Shown here piece by piece: positions 36,790-45,977 of a stretch of 64,000 nt of DNA (position 1 is the first letter of the stretch; every line of letters starts with the position of its first letter). Under the pieces are notes generated by a model that saw nothing but the letters and a program-made list of their open reading frames with translations, was not told where the DNA came from and made no database searches. Position numbers and translations under genes: made by a program. The stretch lies in contig CAVQYE010000020.1 of NCBI GenBank assembly GCA_963718065.1, positions 389,163 through 453,162 on the forward strand, written 5' to 3'. Origin of the DNA: CAVPGP01 sp963718065. GTDB taxonomy: Bacteria > Actinomycetota > Thermoleophilia > Gaiellales > Gaiellaceae.

Positions 36790-37517
36790 TCGGCCGTCTC
36801 CTGCTCCCGGAGGAATCGGGACAGATAGATCATGAAGACGGTGAAGAAGACGATCGCCTGCTCGGCTGACATCGTCACACCGGCCAGCTGCTGGTCGGCG
36901 AGCGGCGAGAGACCCCACACGCGCTCCGGCGCATTGATGTAGGTGTCGTAGACCGCCTTCGGCAGCAGCGCCAGGAGCAGCCCGAGCGGGCTCGCGAGCA
37001 CGAACGCCGCGAAGAGGTAAGCCGCCTTCGCGCCCGTCTCGAGCCGGCCGTGGATCACGGGCCACCAGACGAGGACGCCGGTCCAGAAATACGTCGCATG
37101 CTCGAGATGGAGGAGTGTGTGATGGTCGAGTGCCGCGTCGTAGACGACCGGGATGTGCCACGTGAAGTACGTAATGAGCCAGACCGGCAGCGCGACGGCG
37201 GGATGCGTCGCGACTCGGACGATGCGCGGACGTGCGGCCCAGACCGCGAACGCCGTTGGGAGGCCGAGCACCGCGAGGCCCGGCGCCCACTCGGCGTAGA
37301 CGACGTTCTGCAGCAGGTGGGCGCACAGGAGGTACTTGAGGGCGAGGGTGTTCACCGGGGTGTTCGAGACGAGCAGGATCAGCGCGTGCGCCGTGAGGAA
37401 CGCGGCCCAGCGACCGGCGGAAGCGGGGAAGCGGCGGGTGATGAGGACGTACGCGAGGAGGTGCGCCGGGACGACGATCAGCGTGTCGACGTCGAGCTGC
37501 CAGGCGTATGGGTCCAC
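36786..37517 (-). CDS. ctaG: Cytochrome c oxidase assembly factor CtaG-like (caa3_CtaG)
   Basis: A 243-residue protein with about seven membrane helices. Conserved His residues lie in FLTAHALILLV, CAHLLQNVVYAEWAPGLAVL, FTWHIPVVYDAAL, HHTLLHLEHATYF and WPVIHG, the arrangement seen in CtaG-type proteins that deliver copper to the CuB site of cytochrome oxidase. No oxidase subunits are in view, but a dihaem cytochrome c gene is close by. Confidence 0.82.
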   Translation of the reverse strand: MDPYAWQLDVDTLIVVPAHLLAYVLITRRFPASAGRWAAFLTAHALILLVSNTPVNTLALKYLLCAHLLQNVVYAEWAPGLAVLGLPTAFAVWAARPRIVRVATHPAVALPVWLITYFTWHIPVVYDAALDHHTLLHLEHATYFWTGVLVWWPVIHGRLETGAKAAYLFAAFVLASPLGLLLALLPKAVYDTYINAPERVWGLSPLADQQLAGVTMSAEQAIVFFTVFMIYLSRFLREQETAD

Positions 37518-37520
37518 CGG

Positions 37521-38489
37521 CTACGGCGCCCGGCGGAGGTCGCCGAGGTCCTCGCCCCACGACGCCTTGCGGGCCCGGCGGTAGGCCTCGCCGTCGCGCT
37601 TCGAGACGATGGTCTCCTCGATCCCGTCCGGCTTGCAGAGCTTCAGGCGCACGTGGCCCGAACGGATCTGCGGGTGCCGCAGGATGCGGGCGGCGGCCCG
37701 CGTGCCCGGTTCGCGGGCGACGATCGCGTACGAGAACTTCTCGTCCTCATGTGCGAGCTGCGCGTCCTTCGCGCGCCGGTGCGCGCTCGTGCGCGCGAGG
37801 CGCACGGCGAAGTGGCACCAGTCGTCGGCCGGCAGCGGGCAGGGCGCGTCGTGGGGACAGGGGGCGACGGTGGTGGCGCCCGCTTCGAGGAGCCGGCCGC
37901 GGGCTGCGAGGACGAGTTGGGACCCGGCGGGCGTTCCCGGCTCGACCACGGCGAGCGCGCCGCGTGTCGCTGCCCAGGCTCGGCGTAGCGTCTCCGCGCC
38001 GGCGCCCTCGTCGAGCTCGTTCAGGACATAGCCGATCGTCACGAGGTCGAACGTCGTCTCCGGCACAGCGTCCGGCAAGGCGCCGCGCTGCCAGGAGACC
38101 GTCATGCCCGGGGAAGGCAGCGCTGCGCCGAACCGGAGCATCTCGGGCTCGGCGTCGACGGCAGTCGCCTCGGTGAGCGTCGGCCATGTTCTTCCCGCGG
38201 CCCAAAGAGCGGCGCCGAGCCCCGCGCCGAGGTCGAGGTGGGTGCGGGGAGCGAACTCCGGCCGCTGCAGGGCCAACTCGCCGAGCGTGGCGCGAAGCGC
38301 GGCGTAGGTTGCGGGAAGCCGTGTCACGGCGTAGGCGGCGACGTCGGCCGCGGTGGTCGCGACTGCGCCCCGCCGGCGGCCAAGGTCGCGGTACCGGTCG
38401 GAGAGGTCACGGCTTGCGTCCGCGACGCCCGGCGTCGCCAGCGCCGTCACGGCGTCCCGGAGCTCGGCGGGGAGCTCGACGGTCACCAT
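37521..38489 (-). CDS. Rsm22-like ribosomal small-subunit methyltransferase
   Basis: An intact 322-residue protein. The SAM site is THLDLGAGLGAALWAA with AVDAEPEMLRFG. FDLVTIGYVLNELDEG and VVEPGTPAGSQLV follow, and the cysteine cluster APCPHDAPCPLPADDWCHF is the signature of the Rsm22/mtRsm22 family, probably an Fe-S or zinc site. The C-terminal beta domain (ILRHPQIRSGHVRLKLC) is also typical. It ends three bases before the ctaG start and is likely cotranscribed with it. Confidence 0.85.
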   Translation of the reverse strand: MVTVELPAELRDAVTALATPGVADASRDLSDRYRDLGRRRGAVATTAADVAAYAVTRLPATYAALRATLGELALQRPEFAPRTHLDLGAGLGAALWAAGRTWPTLTEATAVDAEPEMLRFGAALPSPGMTVSWQRGALPDAVPETTFDLVTIGYVLNELDEGAGAETLRRAWAATRGALAVVEPGTPAGSQLVLAARGRLLEAGATTVAPCPHDAPCPLPADDWCHFAVRLARTSAHRRAKDAQLAHEDEKFSYAIVAREPGTRAAARILRHPQIRSGHVRLKLCKPDGIEETIVSKRDGEAYRRARKASWGEDLGDLRRAP

Positions 38490-38580
38490 CGGCGCAGGCT
38501 AGAGGATCCGCAGAGACGGGCGCGGCCGCACGGTCGCCGCGCCGGAACGTCGGCGTCGTTTCGTTATCGTTCGACGCTCC

Positions 38581-38651
<71 letters not shown>

Positions 38652-38717
38652 CTCCTCGACAGGAGCCACCTCGCGGCGACCCGCTCGCGCGCGTCGTCGC
38701 CGGCGGTGCGCGCTCGC

Positions 38718-39480
38718 CTAGCTCGTCTTCAGCGTCTTGATGTACGCGAGCAGCGCCTGCAGCTGCTCGTCGGGGATGATCCCGCCCCAGTGGGGCATTG
38801 ACACGATCGGCGCCTTTCCGATCACGCTCCCGCTCCTGATCATCGTGATGATCTTCTCGTCGGTGTTGAACTCGTCGAAGAAGTCGGCGCCGGAGAGCGC
38901 GGGGATGGCCTTGTCGGGCGACTGCGGGTTCGGCACGCCGCCGAGCCCGTTTGGGCCGTGGCAGTTGACGCAGCCGTAGCGCTGGTAGAGAAGCGAGCCC
39001 TCGACCGCCGCGCCTTGACCGGTGATCACGGGTGCGGGCTCCGTGCCCGGCACCGACGGCAGGCCTGCGCGGATGTAGGCGACGAGATCGGAGACCTGAT
39101 GCGCCGAGATCACCTCTCCCCAGACCGGCATGTACGGCTTCTGCGGATCGGCCGACGAGCCGAGGCCGTGGTCGATGATCGTCTTCAGCTGCGCCACGGT
39201 GAGCTGCTTGCCGACCTTGTCGAGGGCGGGGACATCAGGCGAGACGCCGCCACGCCCGCGGTCGCCGTGACACTGGGCGCACGCGAACTGCGTAAAGTCG
39301 TGGGCGCCTGCGGCGACGTGTCGCGCTGACGGAGGTGGCGCCGCCGTTCGGAACGGTGCCGACGACGGTCACCGTCTTCGTGACGGTCTTTGTGCCGCCG
39401 CAGGCGGCGAGCGCGGCGGCGAGGAGCAGTCCACACGCGATGCCCGCGACGATCCTGACGTTGGTGCGGAAGCGCACCAT
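38718..39480 (-). CDS. Dihaem cytochrome c lipoprotein, one frameshift
   Basis: N-terminus MVRFRTNVRIVAGIACGLLL with lipobox LAACGG, then a Thr-rich linker (TKTVTKTVTVVG). A shift near 39320 leads into the first haem site FACAQCHGDRGRGG and, after a middle region with MPVWGEVISAHQVSDLVAYI, the second haem site GCVNCHGPNGLGG. MPHWGGIIPDEQLQALLAYI provides a likely Met ligand. Two CxxCH sites and a lipid anchor suggest an electron carrier on the outer face of the membrane, plausibly for the oxidase that CtaG serves. Confidence 0.85.
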
Positions 39481-39549
39481 CGGGGGATGATATTCGCTGT
39501 GTCCGGGTCGCGCCGCCCGTGCCGGCGGCGTGGCGTCGCCGCCCGCCCA

Positions 39550-39716
39550 CGGTGCCAGACACTGTTAAGACCCTCGGTGCCAGACGTTGTTAGCCCACGG
39601 TGCCAGACACCGTTAAGACCCTCGGTGCCAGACGTTGTTAGGAACCCTCGGTGCCAGACACTGTTAAGACCCCGGTGCCAGACCTTGTTAAGGCCTCGGT
39701 GCCAGACACCGTGAGG
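39550..39716 (+). repeat. Repeat array D: seven units with alternating slots
   Basis: Units start at 39550, 39575, 39598, 39623, 39649, 39673 and 39697 (spacing 23-26). Slots are ACT, GTT, ACC, GTT, ACT, CTT, ACC, so units alternate between an AC-type and a TT-type, giving a period of about 48 bases. Even units 2 and 4 also share a shorter tail (GTTAG). The array lies between the 5' side of the cytochrome c gene and the 3' end of the VOC gene, both on the opposite strand. It is the best-preserved array. Confidence 0.92.
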
Positions 39717-39778
39717 AGCTCTTCGAGGCTGATCGCCGCCGCGCGAGCACGGCGTCGATCACCGGCCCAGTGCTGGTG

Positions 39779-40156
39779 CTAGCGCGGCTGGAAGAGCTCG
39801 ATCGGATTCCCGGACGGATCGTCGAGGAGGATCTGCGAGCCGCCGGGGCCCTTGACGATCTCGTTCCGGAACGTCATGCCCGCAGCACGGAAGCGCTCCA
39901 CCTCGGCGGCCAGATCGTCGACGATCAGGTGGATCCTGTTCCAGCCGCCCGGCTCGGGCTGCCGCCCGTCGGGCATCGGGCGACCGGCGGAGCTCGTCGA
40001 CCCGCTCAGCAGCAGTCTCAGCTGGCCGCGCTTCACATCGGCGAACGCCGGCGACTGATCCGTGAGCAGCGTGAAGCCGAGATGCGTCGTGTAGAACGCG
40101 ATCGCGGCCCCGACGTCGTCGACCATGTAGCGCACATTCGCCGAAGCGTCCTCCAT
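39779..40156 (-). CDS. VOC (glyoxalase/bleomycin-resistance/dioxygenase) family protein
   Basis: A 125-residue protein with two beta-alpha-beta-beta-beta modules: ANVRYMVDDVGAAIAFYTTH and HLGFTLLTDQSPAFADVKRG, then NRIHLIVDDLAAEVERFRAA and LLDDPSGNPIELFQP. The final Glu in PIELF and the His in RIHLIV fit metal ligands. The ATG at 40156 is used because the longer upstream frame is not family-like. The substrate is unknown. Confidence 0.85.
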   Translation of the reverse strand: MEDASANVRYMVDDVGAAIAFYTTHLGFTLLTDQSPAFADVKRGQLRLLLSGSTSSAGRPMPDGRQPEPGGWNRIHLIVDDLAAEVERFRAAGMTFRNEIVKGPGGSQILLDDPSGNPIELFQPR

Positions 40157-40253
40157 GCGCCCAGTCTCGACCAGCTGGCAACGCGACGCAACCGCACTAT
40201 GTCCCCGGTTGATCGCCGCCTGAGCCGTCCGACCCTTCAGGGACGATCCCTCC

Positions 40254-41358
40254 ATGCTGGAAGAGCGGTTCGTCTACTTCCGCCCGCGCGCGATCCTGAC
40301 GACGCTTCTCGTCGTGCTCGCGGTCGCCGCGGCGCTCGAGGTGATCTGGATCTCCCGGCACGTGATCACCTGGATCGTGGTCGCGGTCTTCCTGACGCTC
40401 GCGCTGAACCCAGCAGTCGAGTCGGCTGTTGGCGCACGGAATCAAGAGACGGGCTACGCGGTCGCGATCACGATGGTCGGCGCGATCCTCGTCATCGCCG
40501 CCATCGGCGCGGTCTTCGTGCCGACGCTCGTCCATCGAGGTGAACCAACTCGTCGACGCGATCGCCGGGCTACGTCGACGACGTGACGAAAGGCCGAGGC
40601 AGGCTCGGCTTCCTCGAGACGAAGTACCACGTCGTCGAAAAGGTGAAGGACGCCCTCGAAAACGGCGGCGTCGAAGAAGCTGCTCGGGCTTTCGGGCACG
40701 GCCGTCTCGGTCACGAAGGGCATCGTGACGATCATCGTCGCCGACGCTGACGATCATGTTCATGACCATCTTCATGCTGCTCGAAGGGCCTGTCTGGATG
40801 GAGCGCTTCTACTCGCTGCTCTCGCCGGCGAGCCAGCCTCGCTGGCGCGCGATCGGCCGCGACGTCTACCGGACGGTCGGCGGCTACGTCACCGGGAACC
40901 TGCTGATCAGCATCATCGCCGGGGTGGTGTCTACAGTCGTCCTGGTCGTGATGGGCGTTCCCTTTGCGGTCGCGCTCGGGCTGCTCGTCGCGATCCTCGA
41001 CCTCGTCCCGCTCGCCGGAGCGACGATCGCCGCGGTCGTCGTCGGCACCGTCGCCTTCCTGCACTCGATCCCGGCAGGCATCGTCATGGTCGTCTTCTTC
41101 CTCGCCTACCAGCAGCTCGAGAACCACGTCCTGCAGCCGCTGATCTACGGACGAACGGTGCAGCTCTCTCCGCTTGTCGTGCTGATCTCGGTGCTGATCG
41201 GCGCCGAGCTCGCCGGCATCCTGGGCGCGCTCGCCGCGATTCCGGTCGCCGGCTCGATCCAGGTCTTCCTGCGCGACTGGCTCGCGCGGCGCCCGCCGAG
41301 TGCGCCGCTGCTCGAGGCTCCGTCCGGCGGCGCTGGCCTCGACCCCGGCGGGACCTAG
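40254..41358 (+). pseudogene. AI-2E family transporter, frameshifted
   Basis: ATG 40254 starts an N-terminal block (ILTTLLVVLAVAAALEVIWI then VVAVFLTLALNPAVE). After about three shifts (near 40425, 40540 and 40680-40750) a long clean C-terminal half follows from IMFMTIFMLLEGPVWMERFY, with GNLLISIIAGVVSTVVLVVM, LDLVPLAGATIAAVVVG and QQLENHVLQPLIYGRTVQLS. These are hallmarks of the AI-2E (YdiK/PerM) membrane family. Members export diverse substrates; despite the name, autoinducer transport cannot be assumed. The breaks are probably sequence errors. Confidence 0.8.
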
Positions 41359-41392
41359 AACAGGCATGCGGTCGCGGTACCCTGACTGCTGC

Positions 41393-41464
41393 GCGCCCGT
41401 AGCTCAGTGGAAGAGCGCCGGCCTTCTAAGCCGTTGGTCGCAGGTTCGAATCCTGCCGGGCGCA
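41393..41464 (+). tRNA. tRNA-Arg (anticodon TCT)
   Basis: Acceptor GCGCCCG/CGGGCGC, D arm GCTCAGTGGAAGAGC, anticodon stem-loop CGGCCTTCTAAGCCG with anticodon TCT, T arm GCAGGTTCGAATCCTGC. Discriminator A, no CCA. Length 72 bases. Confidence 0.96.
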
Positions 41465-41514
41465 TCACTCGCGAGAGGCTCAAGCTCCGCCGCGCCGGTG
41501 TCGAAGAGGACGAC

Positions 41515-42638
41515 GTGGCCCGGGTCGGTATCAAGCGGTGGTTCTTGCTGTGCGCGGCGACGCTCGCGCTCCTGCTCGTCGTCCCCGCCGCAGGCCTCGC
41601 CGCGAAGGGCAAGCCGAAGCCGACACATCCGAAGCAGGCAGCTCACGGGAAGAAGAAGCACAGGAAGAAGGCGGTCAAGCCAAAGCCAAAGCCGAGAAGC
41701 CCAAGCCCAAGCCTGCACCCGCCGCACCGAAGCCGAAGCGAAACGGGACGATCGCCTTCGTCAGCGACGCAGACGGCACTCGGCAGATCTTCGTGATTGC
41801 CGCCGACGGCTCCGGCCGCGCGCAACTGACCGAGGCTCTCCGAAGACTCGTACACCGAGAGCTTTGCGCCGGCCTGGTCGCCGGACGGCGCCCTCCTTGC
41901 CTACGTCCGCTCCGACGACGAAGGCAACGCCGGCGTCTGGCTGATGGGCGGCGACGGCGGCAATCAGCGCGAGCTGCTCGCAGACGGCGGCGCACCCGCC
42001 TGGTCGCCCGACGGGAAGTCGATCGCCTTCGTGCGCGCCAACCCCGACTCGGGCAACGGCGAGCTCTGGCTCGCCGGCGCGGACGGCAAGGGCGCGAAGA
42101 AGCTTTGCGGGACCGACGACACGAGCCTCGGCGCGCCCGTCTGGTCGGCCGACGGGAAGCAGGTTCACTACTCCCGCGACGGATCGATCTTCGCTGTGTC
42201 GCTCGGCGCAGCGGTGAATTGCGAAGCCGCGAGCGTCGGCGAGGGCGACGATCCGAGCGCAGCCTGGAACGGCGCGCTGGCGTTCGACCGTTCCGGCGAG
42301 ACCGGGAATCGCCTCGTCTTCGGCAAGCCCAAGGGCGGCTCGGCCGCGTCTCTCACCGACGGCTCCTCCGACGATTCCGACCCGGCCTGGTCACCTGACG
42401 GCAAGAAGATCGTCTTTGTCTCGGATCGCGACGGCAACGCCGAGATCTACGTCGCCAACGCCGACGGCTCGGTGCGGTCAACGTCACGCAAGACCCCAGC
42501 GACGAGCCGGCAGACGACTGCGACCCCGAGCTCGACGACTGCTTCGGATCCTCGGCCGCCCAGGACGGCGAGCCGGCCTGGCAGCCCACTGCCGTAAGTG
42601 CTTCGAACGGGCGGGCGCTCAGTAGAGTTGGCCGGTGA
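41515..42638 (+). pseudogene. Secreted TolB-like WD40/PD40 beta-propeller protein, frameshifted
   Basis: GTG 41515 starts a signal peptide (WFLLCAATLALLLVVPAAGL), then a long Lys/Pro-rich linker (GKPKPTHPKQAAHGKKKHRK). After shifts near 41690 and 41840 come PD40 repeats: GTIAFVSDADGTRQIFVIAA, PAWSPDGKSIAFVRANPDSG, PVWSADGKQVHYSRDG and PAWSPDGKKIVFVSDRDGNA. A last shift near 42475 gives an end that overlaps the next GTG (GTGA at 42635-42638). It is predicted to be extracytoplasmic, with a propeller for protein contacts. Confidence 0.72.
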
Positions 42639-43471
42639 CGGATCGTCTGCGCGTACTCTGGGACTTCTCGGATCTCGACACGAGCGAGCAGCGGCTGCGG
42701 ACGCAGCTCGACGTCGAGGCCGACGACGCGGGTCGCGCCGAGGTGCTCACTCAGCTGGCACGCGTCGAAGGGCTTCGTGACGATTTCGCGGCGAGCGAGC
42801 TGCTGCTCGCCGATGCGGAGGAGCTCGCGGGCGAGAGCGTTGTCGCCCGGGCGCGGGTGAACCTCGAGCGGGACGCGCGCTCCGGTCGAGCGGGAGCCCG
42901 GAAGTCGCGTTGCCGCTCTTCGAGTTCGCATACGAGCTCGCGCTCGAGGCGGGCGAGGACTTCACCGCGGCTGATGCGGCGCACATGGCGGCGCTCGTCG
43001 ACCCGGCGGGGATCGCCGCCTGGACGGAGCGTGGGGTCGATCTCGCCCGCCGCTCGGAGGACGCGTCGTACTGGCTGGGCACGCTCCACAACAACCTCGG
43101 CTGGGCGCGCTACGACGAGGGCGCGTTCGACGAGGCGCTGACGACGTTCGAGGAGGCGCTCGCCGCCCGGGAGCGGCAGCCCGAGCAGCGCTTGCAGATC
43201 GAGATCGCGCGCTACTGCGTCGGCAAGGCGCTGCGTGCGCGTCGGCCGGCCCGCGGAGGCGGCGGCGCAGCTCGAGCGCGCGGTCGCGTGGGCGAGCGAG
43301 TCGGGCGCGCCCGACGGCTGGTTCCACGAGGAGCTCGCCGAGGACTACGCGGCGCTCGGCCGCGAGGAGGACGCGCGCGAGCAGGCGCGCCTCGCTCTGC
43401 CGCTGCTCGAAGCAGGCGACCCGTCGTTCGACGGCGAACGCGCCGAGCGGCTGCGCGCGCTCGCCGGTTGA
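42635..43471 (+). pseudogene. Tetratricopeptide-repeat protein, frameshifted
   Basis: Starts at GTG 42635, overlapping the previous stop. Helical repeat pieces in three frames: AEVLTQLARVEGLRDDFAAS, then after a shift near 42895 SYWLGTLHNNLGWARYDEGA with FDEALTTFEEALAARERQPE, then after a shift near 43235 GRPAEAAAQLERAVAWASES and EELAEDYAALGREEDAREQA. The A-x-Y-x-x-G pattern fits TPR helices. It is a soluble cytoplasmic scaffold of unknown partner. Confidence 0.7.
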
Positions 43472-43494
43472 CGCGGCTATTCTGTCCGCGCCGC

Positions 43495-43568
43495 GGTGGC
43501 GGTAGCTCAGTTGGTAGAGCCCCGGGTTGTGGTCCCGGTGGTCGCGGGTTCGAGTCCCGTCCGCCACC
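43495..43568 (+). tRNA. tRNA-His (anticodon GTG)
   Basis: Acceptor GTGGCGG/CCGCCAC with the extra 5' G (43495) facing discriminator C, the hallmark of tRNA-His. Anticodon stem-loop CCGGGTTGTGGTCCCGG carries GTG, and the T arm is GCGGGTTCGAGTCCCGT. No CCA is encoded. Confidence 0.96.
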
Positions 43569-43633
43569 CTCGTTTCTCGTCGATCGGCCCTGTTCCGTCG
43601 GCGCAGGCCCGGCGCGGTATCGTCCCGGCTGCC

Positions 43634-44390
43634 GTGTGCTTCGACCTCGACTCTTCGCCGCCGATTCCGGTGCTCGCGGGCGCGGCTGTCTCGCACGCAG
43701 GACCTCGTGCTCGAGTCGGCCGACGGCACGCGCTTCGCGGCGTTCGCAGCCACACCGGACGAGCCGAGCGGGAACGGGATCGTGATCCTCCCCGACATCC
43801 GCGGGCTCTATCGCTTCTACGAGGAGCTCGCGCTGCGCTTCGGCGAGCACAGGCACACGGCGGTGGCGATCGACTACTTCGGGCGCACCGCCGGCGCAGA
43901 GAAGCGCGACGACGACTTCGAGTACCGGCCGCACGTCGAGCAGACGACGAGCGACGGCGTGCAGGCCGACACCCAGGCGGCGGTCGAGTGGCTGCGGGCG
44001 AACGGCGCCACGTCGGTCTTCACGGTCGGCTTCTGCTTCGGCGGCCGGCACTCGTGGCTCGCCGCTGCATCGGGGCACGACCTTGCCGGCGCGGTCGGCT
44101 TTTACGGGCGGCCGGGCGAAGGCAGCGACGGATCGCCCGGCCCTGCGCAACGCGCGTCCGAGCTCGCGGCGCCGATCCTCGGCCTCATGGGCGGCGCCGA
44201 CCAGGGCATCCCCGTCGAGGATGTGCACACCTTCGAGCGGGCACTCGAGCAGGCCGGCGTCGAGCACGAGATCCAGATCTACGACGGTGCGCCGCACAGC
44301 TTCTTCGATCGCAAGTTCGACGAGCACGCGGACGCCTCCGCAGACGCCTGGCGCCGCACGCTCGAGTTCGTCGCGCGCCACGGCGCGTGA
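43634..44390 (+). CDS. Dienelactone hydrolase family protein, one frameshift
   Basis: GTG 43634 starts VCFDLDSSPPIPVLAGAAVS; a shift near 43700 leads into QDLVLESADGTRFAAFAATP and the alpha/beta-hydrolase body. The nucleophile is Cys in VGFCFGGRHSW, the acid Asp is in LMGGADQGIPVED and the His is in GAPHSFFDRKF, the Cys-Asp-His triad of dienelactone hydrolases. IVILPDIRGLYRFYEE is the family's N-terminal strand. It is likely an esterase; no aromatic-degradation genes are nearby. The stop overlaps the glpK start. Confidence 0.85.
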
Positions 44391-45805
44391 TCCTCGCCGT
44401 CGACCAGGGCACGACGGGGACGACCTGCCTCGTCGTCGACGACCAGCTCGCCGTCCGCGGGCGCGGGTCCGTCGAGATCGCGCAGTCGTTTCCCCACCCG
44501 GGCTGGGTCGAGCACGACCCGGAGACGCTCTGGCGGAGCGTCGAGGACGCGGCCCGGCTCGCCCTGCAGGACGCCGGCGCGAGCGCCGGGCGATCTCCGC
44601 GCCCTGGGCCTGACGAACCAGCGCGAGACGACCGTGCTCTGGAGCAGGCGCACGGGCGACGCCGTCGCGCCCGCGATCGTCTGGCAGGACCGGCGCACCG
44701 CGACCGGTGCCGCGAGCTGCCGGCCGAGCTGCTTCGCGCCCGGACCGGGCTCGTCCCCGATCCGTACTTCTCGGCGACGCAAGCTCGAGTGGCTGCTCGC
44801 GCGCGTCGACGAGCCGGTCGAGGAGCTCGCGTTCGGGACCGTCGACTCGTGGCTGCGTCTGGCGGCTGACCGGCGGGCGAGGAGCACGTCACTGACGCGA
44901 CGAATGCATCGCGGACGCTGCTCTACGACATCGACGCTCGCGACTGGAGCGACGAGCTGCTCGAGCTCTTCGGCGTCGAGCGCTCGCTCCTGCCCCGCGT
45001 CGCCGCCTCGGCGGAGGTCGTCGGCGAGGGGACGCTGCTCGGCACGACACTCCCGATCGCCGGGATCGCCGGCGACCAGCAGGCGGCTCTCTACGGCCAG
45101 GGCTGCTTCGCCACGGGCGAAGGAAAGGCGACCTACGGCACCGGCAGCTTCGTGCTTGTCAACGTCGGCGACTCGCCGGCGCCGCCGCCGCACGGGCTGC
45201 TGAAGACGGTTGCGGCGTCAGGGCGCGACTACGCGATCGAGGGCGCCGTGCTCGTCAGCGGCGCCGCCGTGCAGTGGCTGCGCGACGGACTCGGCCTGAT
45301 CGACGAGGCCGCCGAGAGCGAGGCGCTTGCGCGGGAGGTCGCCTCCTCGGCCGGCGTCGTCTTCGTGCCCGCGCTCTCCGGGCTCGGCTCGCCGTACTGG
45401 GACGCCGACGCGCGCGGGCTCGTCTCGGGGATCACGCGCGGCACGACGAAGGCGCACCTTGTCCGGGCGGCGCTCGAGGCGATCGCCTTCCAGGTCGCCG
45501 ACGTCGTCGACGCCCTGCCGGACCCGGTCGTCACCCTGCGGGCCGACGGCGGCGCAACCGACAACGCGTTCCTGATGCAGTTCCAGGCGGATGTCCTCGG
45601 CTGCCCCGTCGAGGTCGCGGCGGAGCGGGAGACGACCGCGCTCGGTGCTGCGGCGCTCGCCGGCGTCGCGATCGGGCAGTGGCAGCCGGACGACGTGCTG
45701 CGACTGCAGCGGCGCGGCGCTCGTTACGAGCCGTCAGGTGCAGACCTCGGCGAGCAGCGAGAGGCCTGGCGGCTCGCGGTCCGGCGGGCGCGGCTGCAGG
45801 CCTAG
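44387..45805 (+). pseudogene. glpK: Glycerol kinase, frameshifted
   Basis: FGGY kinase that makes glycerol-3-phosphate. GTG 44387 overlaps the previous stop. The start ILAVDQGTTGTTCLVVDD with FPHPGWVEHDPETLWRSVE is classic. About five shifts (44585-44930) break the substrate region, seen as GLTNQRETTVLWSRRTGDAV, IVWQDRRTA and DATNASRTLLYDI. The second half from about 44930 is clean: GIAGDQQAALYGQGCF, KATYGTGSFVLVNVG, FVPALSGLGSPYWDADARGL and LRADGGATDNAFLMQFQADV, all GlpK signatures. No glpF or glpD is nearby. Confidence 0.87.
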
Positions 45806-45974
45806 TAGGAGGGATTGGCGGAATATCGCTCGTCGTCGGGGTGCGATGCTCGTTCCGAGGCAAGGACGCAGGGAGCGTTCGTAGCCGGAGGTTCTACGGG
45901 CGCGACCGAGGACGCCGCATCGGGGCGAGCAGAGCGGCCCGGCGGCACAGCCGTTATTTCGCCGAGCCCTCCTA
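45806..45974. mobile_element. 169-bp inverted-repeat element 3 (MITE-like)
   Basis: The left end TAGGAGGGATTGGCGGAATA matches the reversed right end TAGGAGGGCTCGGCGAAATA at 16 of the first 20 bases. The interior contains no ORF that looks coding. The element exactly fills the gap between the convergent stops of glpK (45805) and the patatin gene (45978). Its length is nearly identical to the elements at 26623 and 62205, and its ends are only weakly similar to theirs. TA at both tips would fit a TA target duplication. Confidence 0.5.
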
Positions 45975-45977
45975 AAG

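Noticed and set aside
39487..39714. A 75-residue ORF across array D (RCQTLLRPSVPDVV-type repeats)
   Set aside because: The frame is open only because the 24-bp repeat has a near-constant length; the protein is a translation of the repeat and has no start context.
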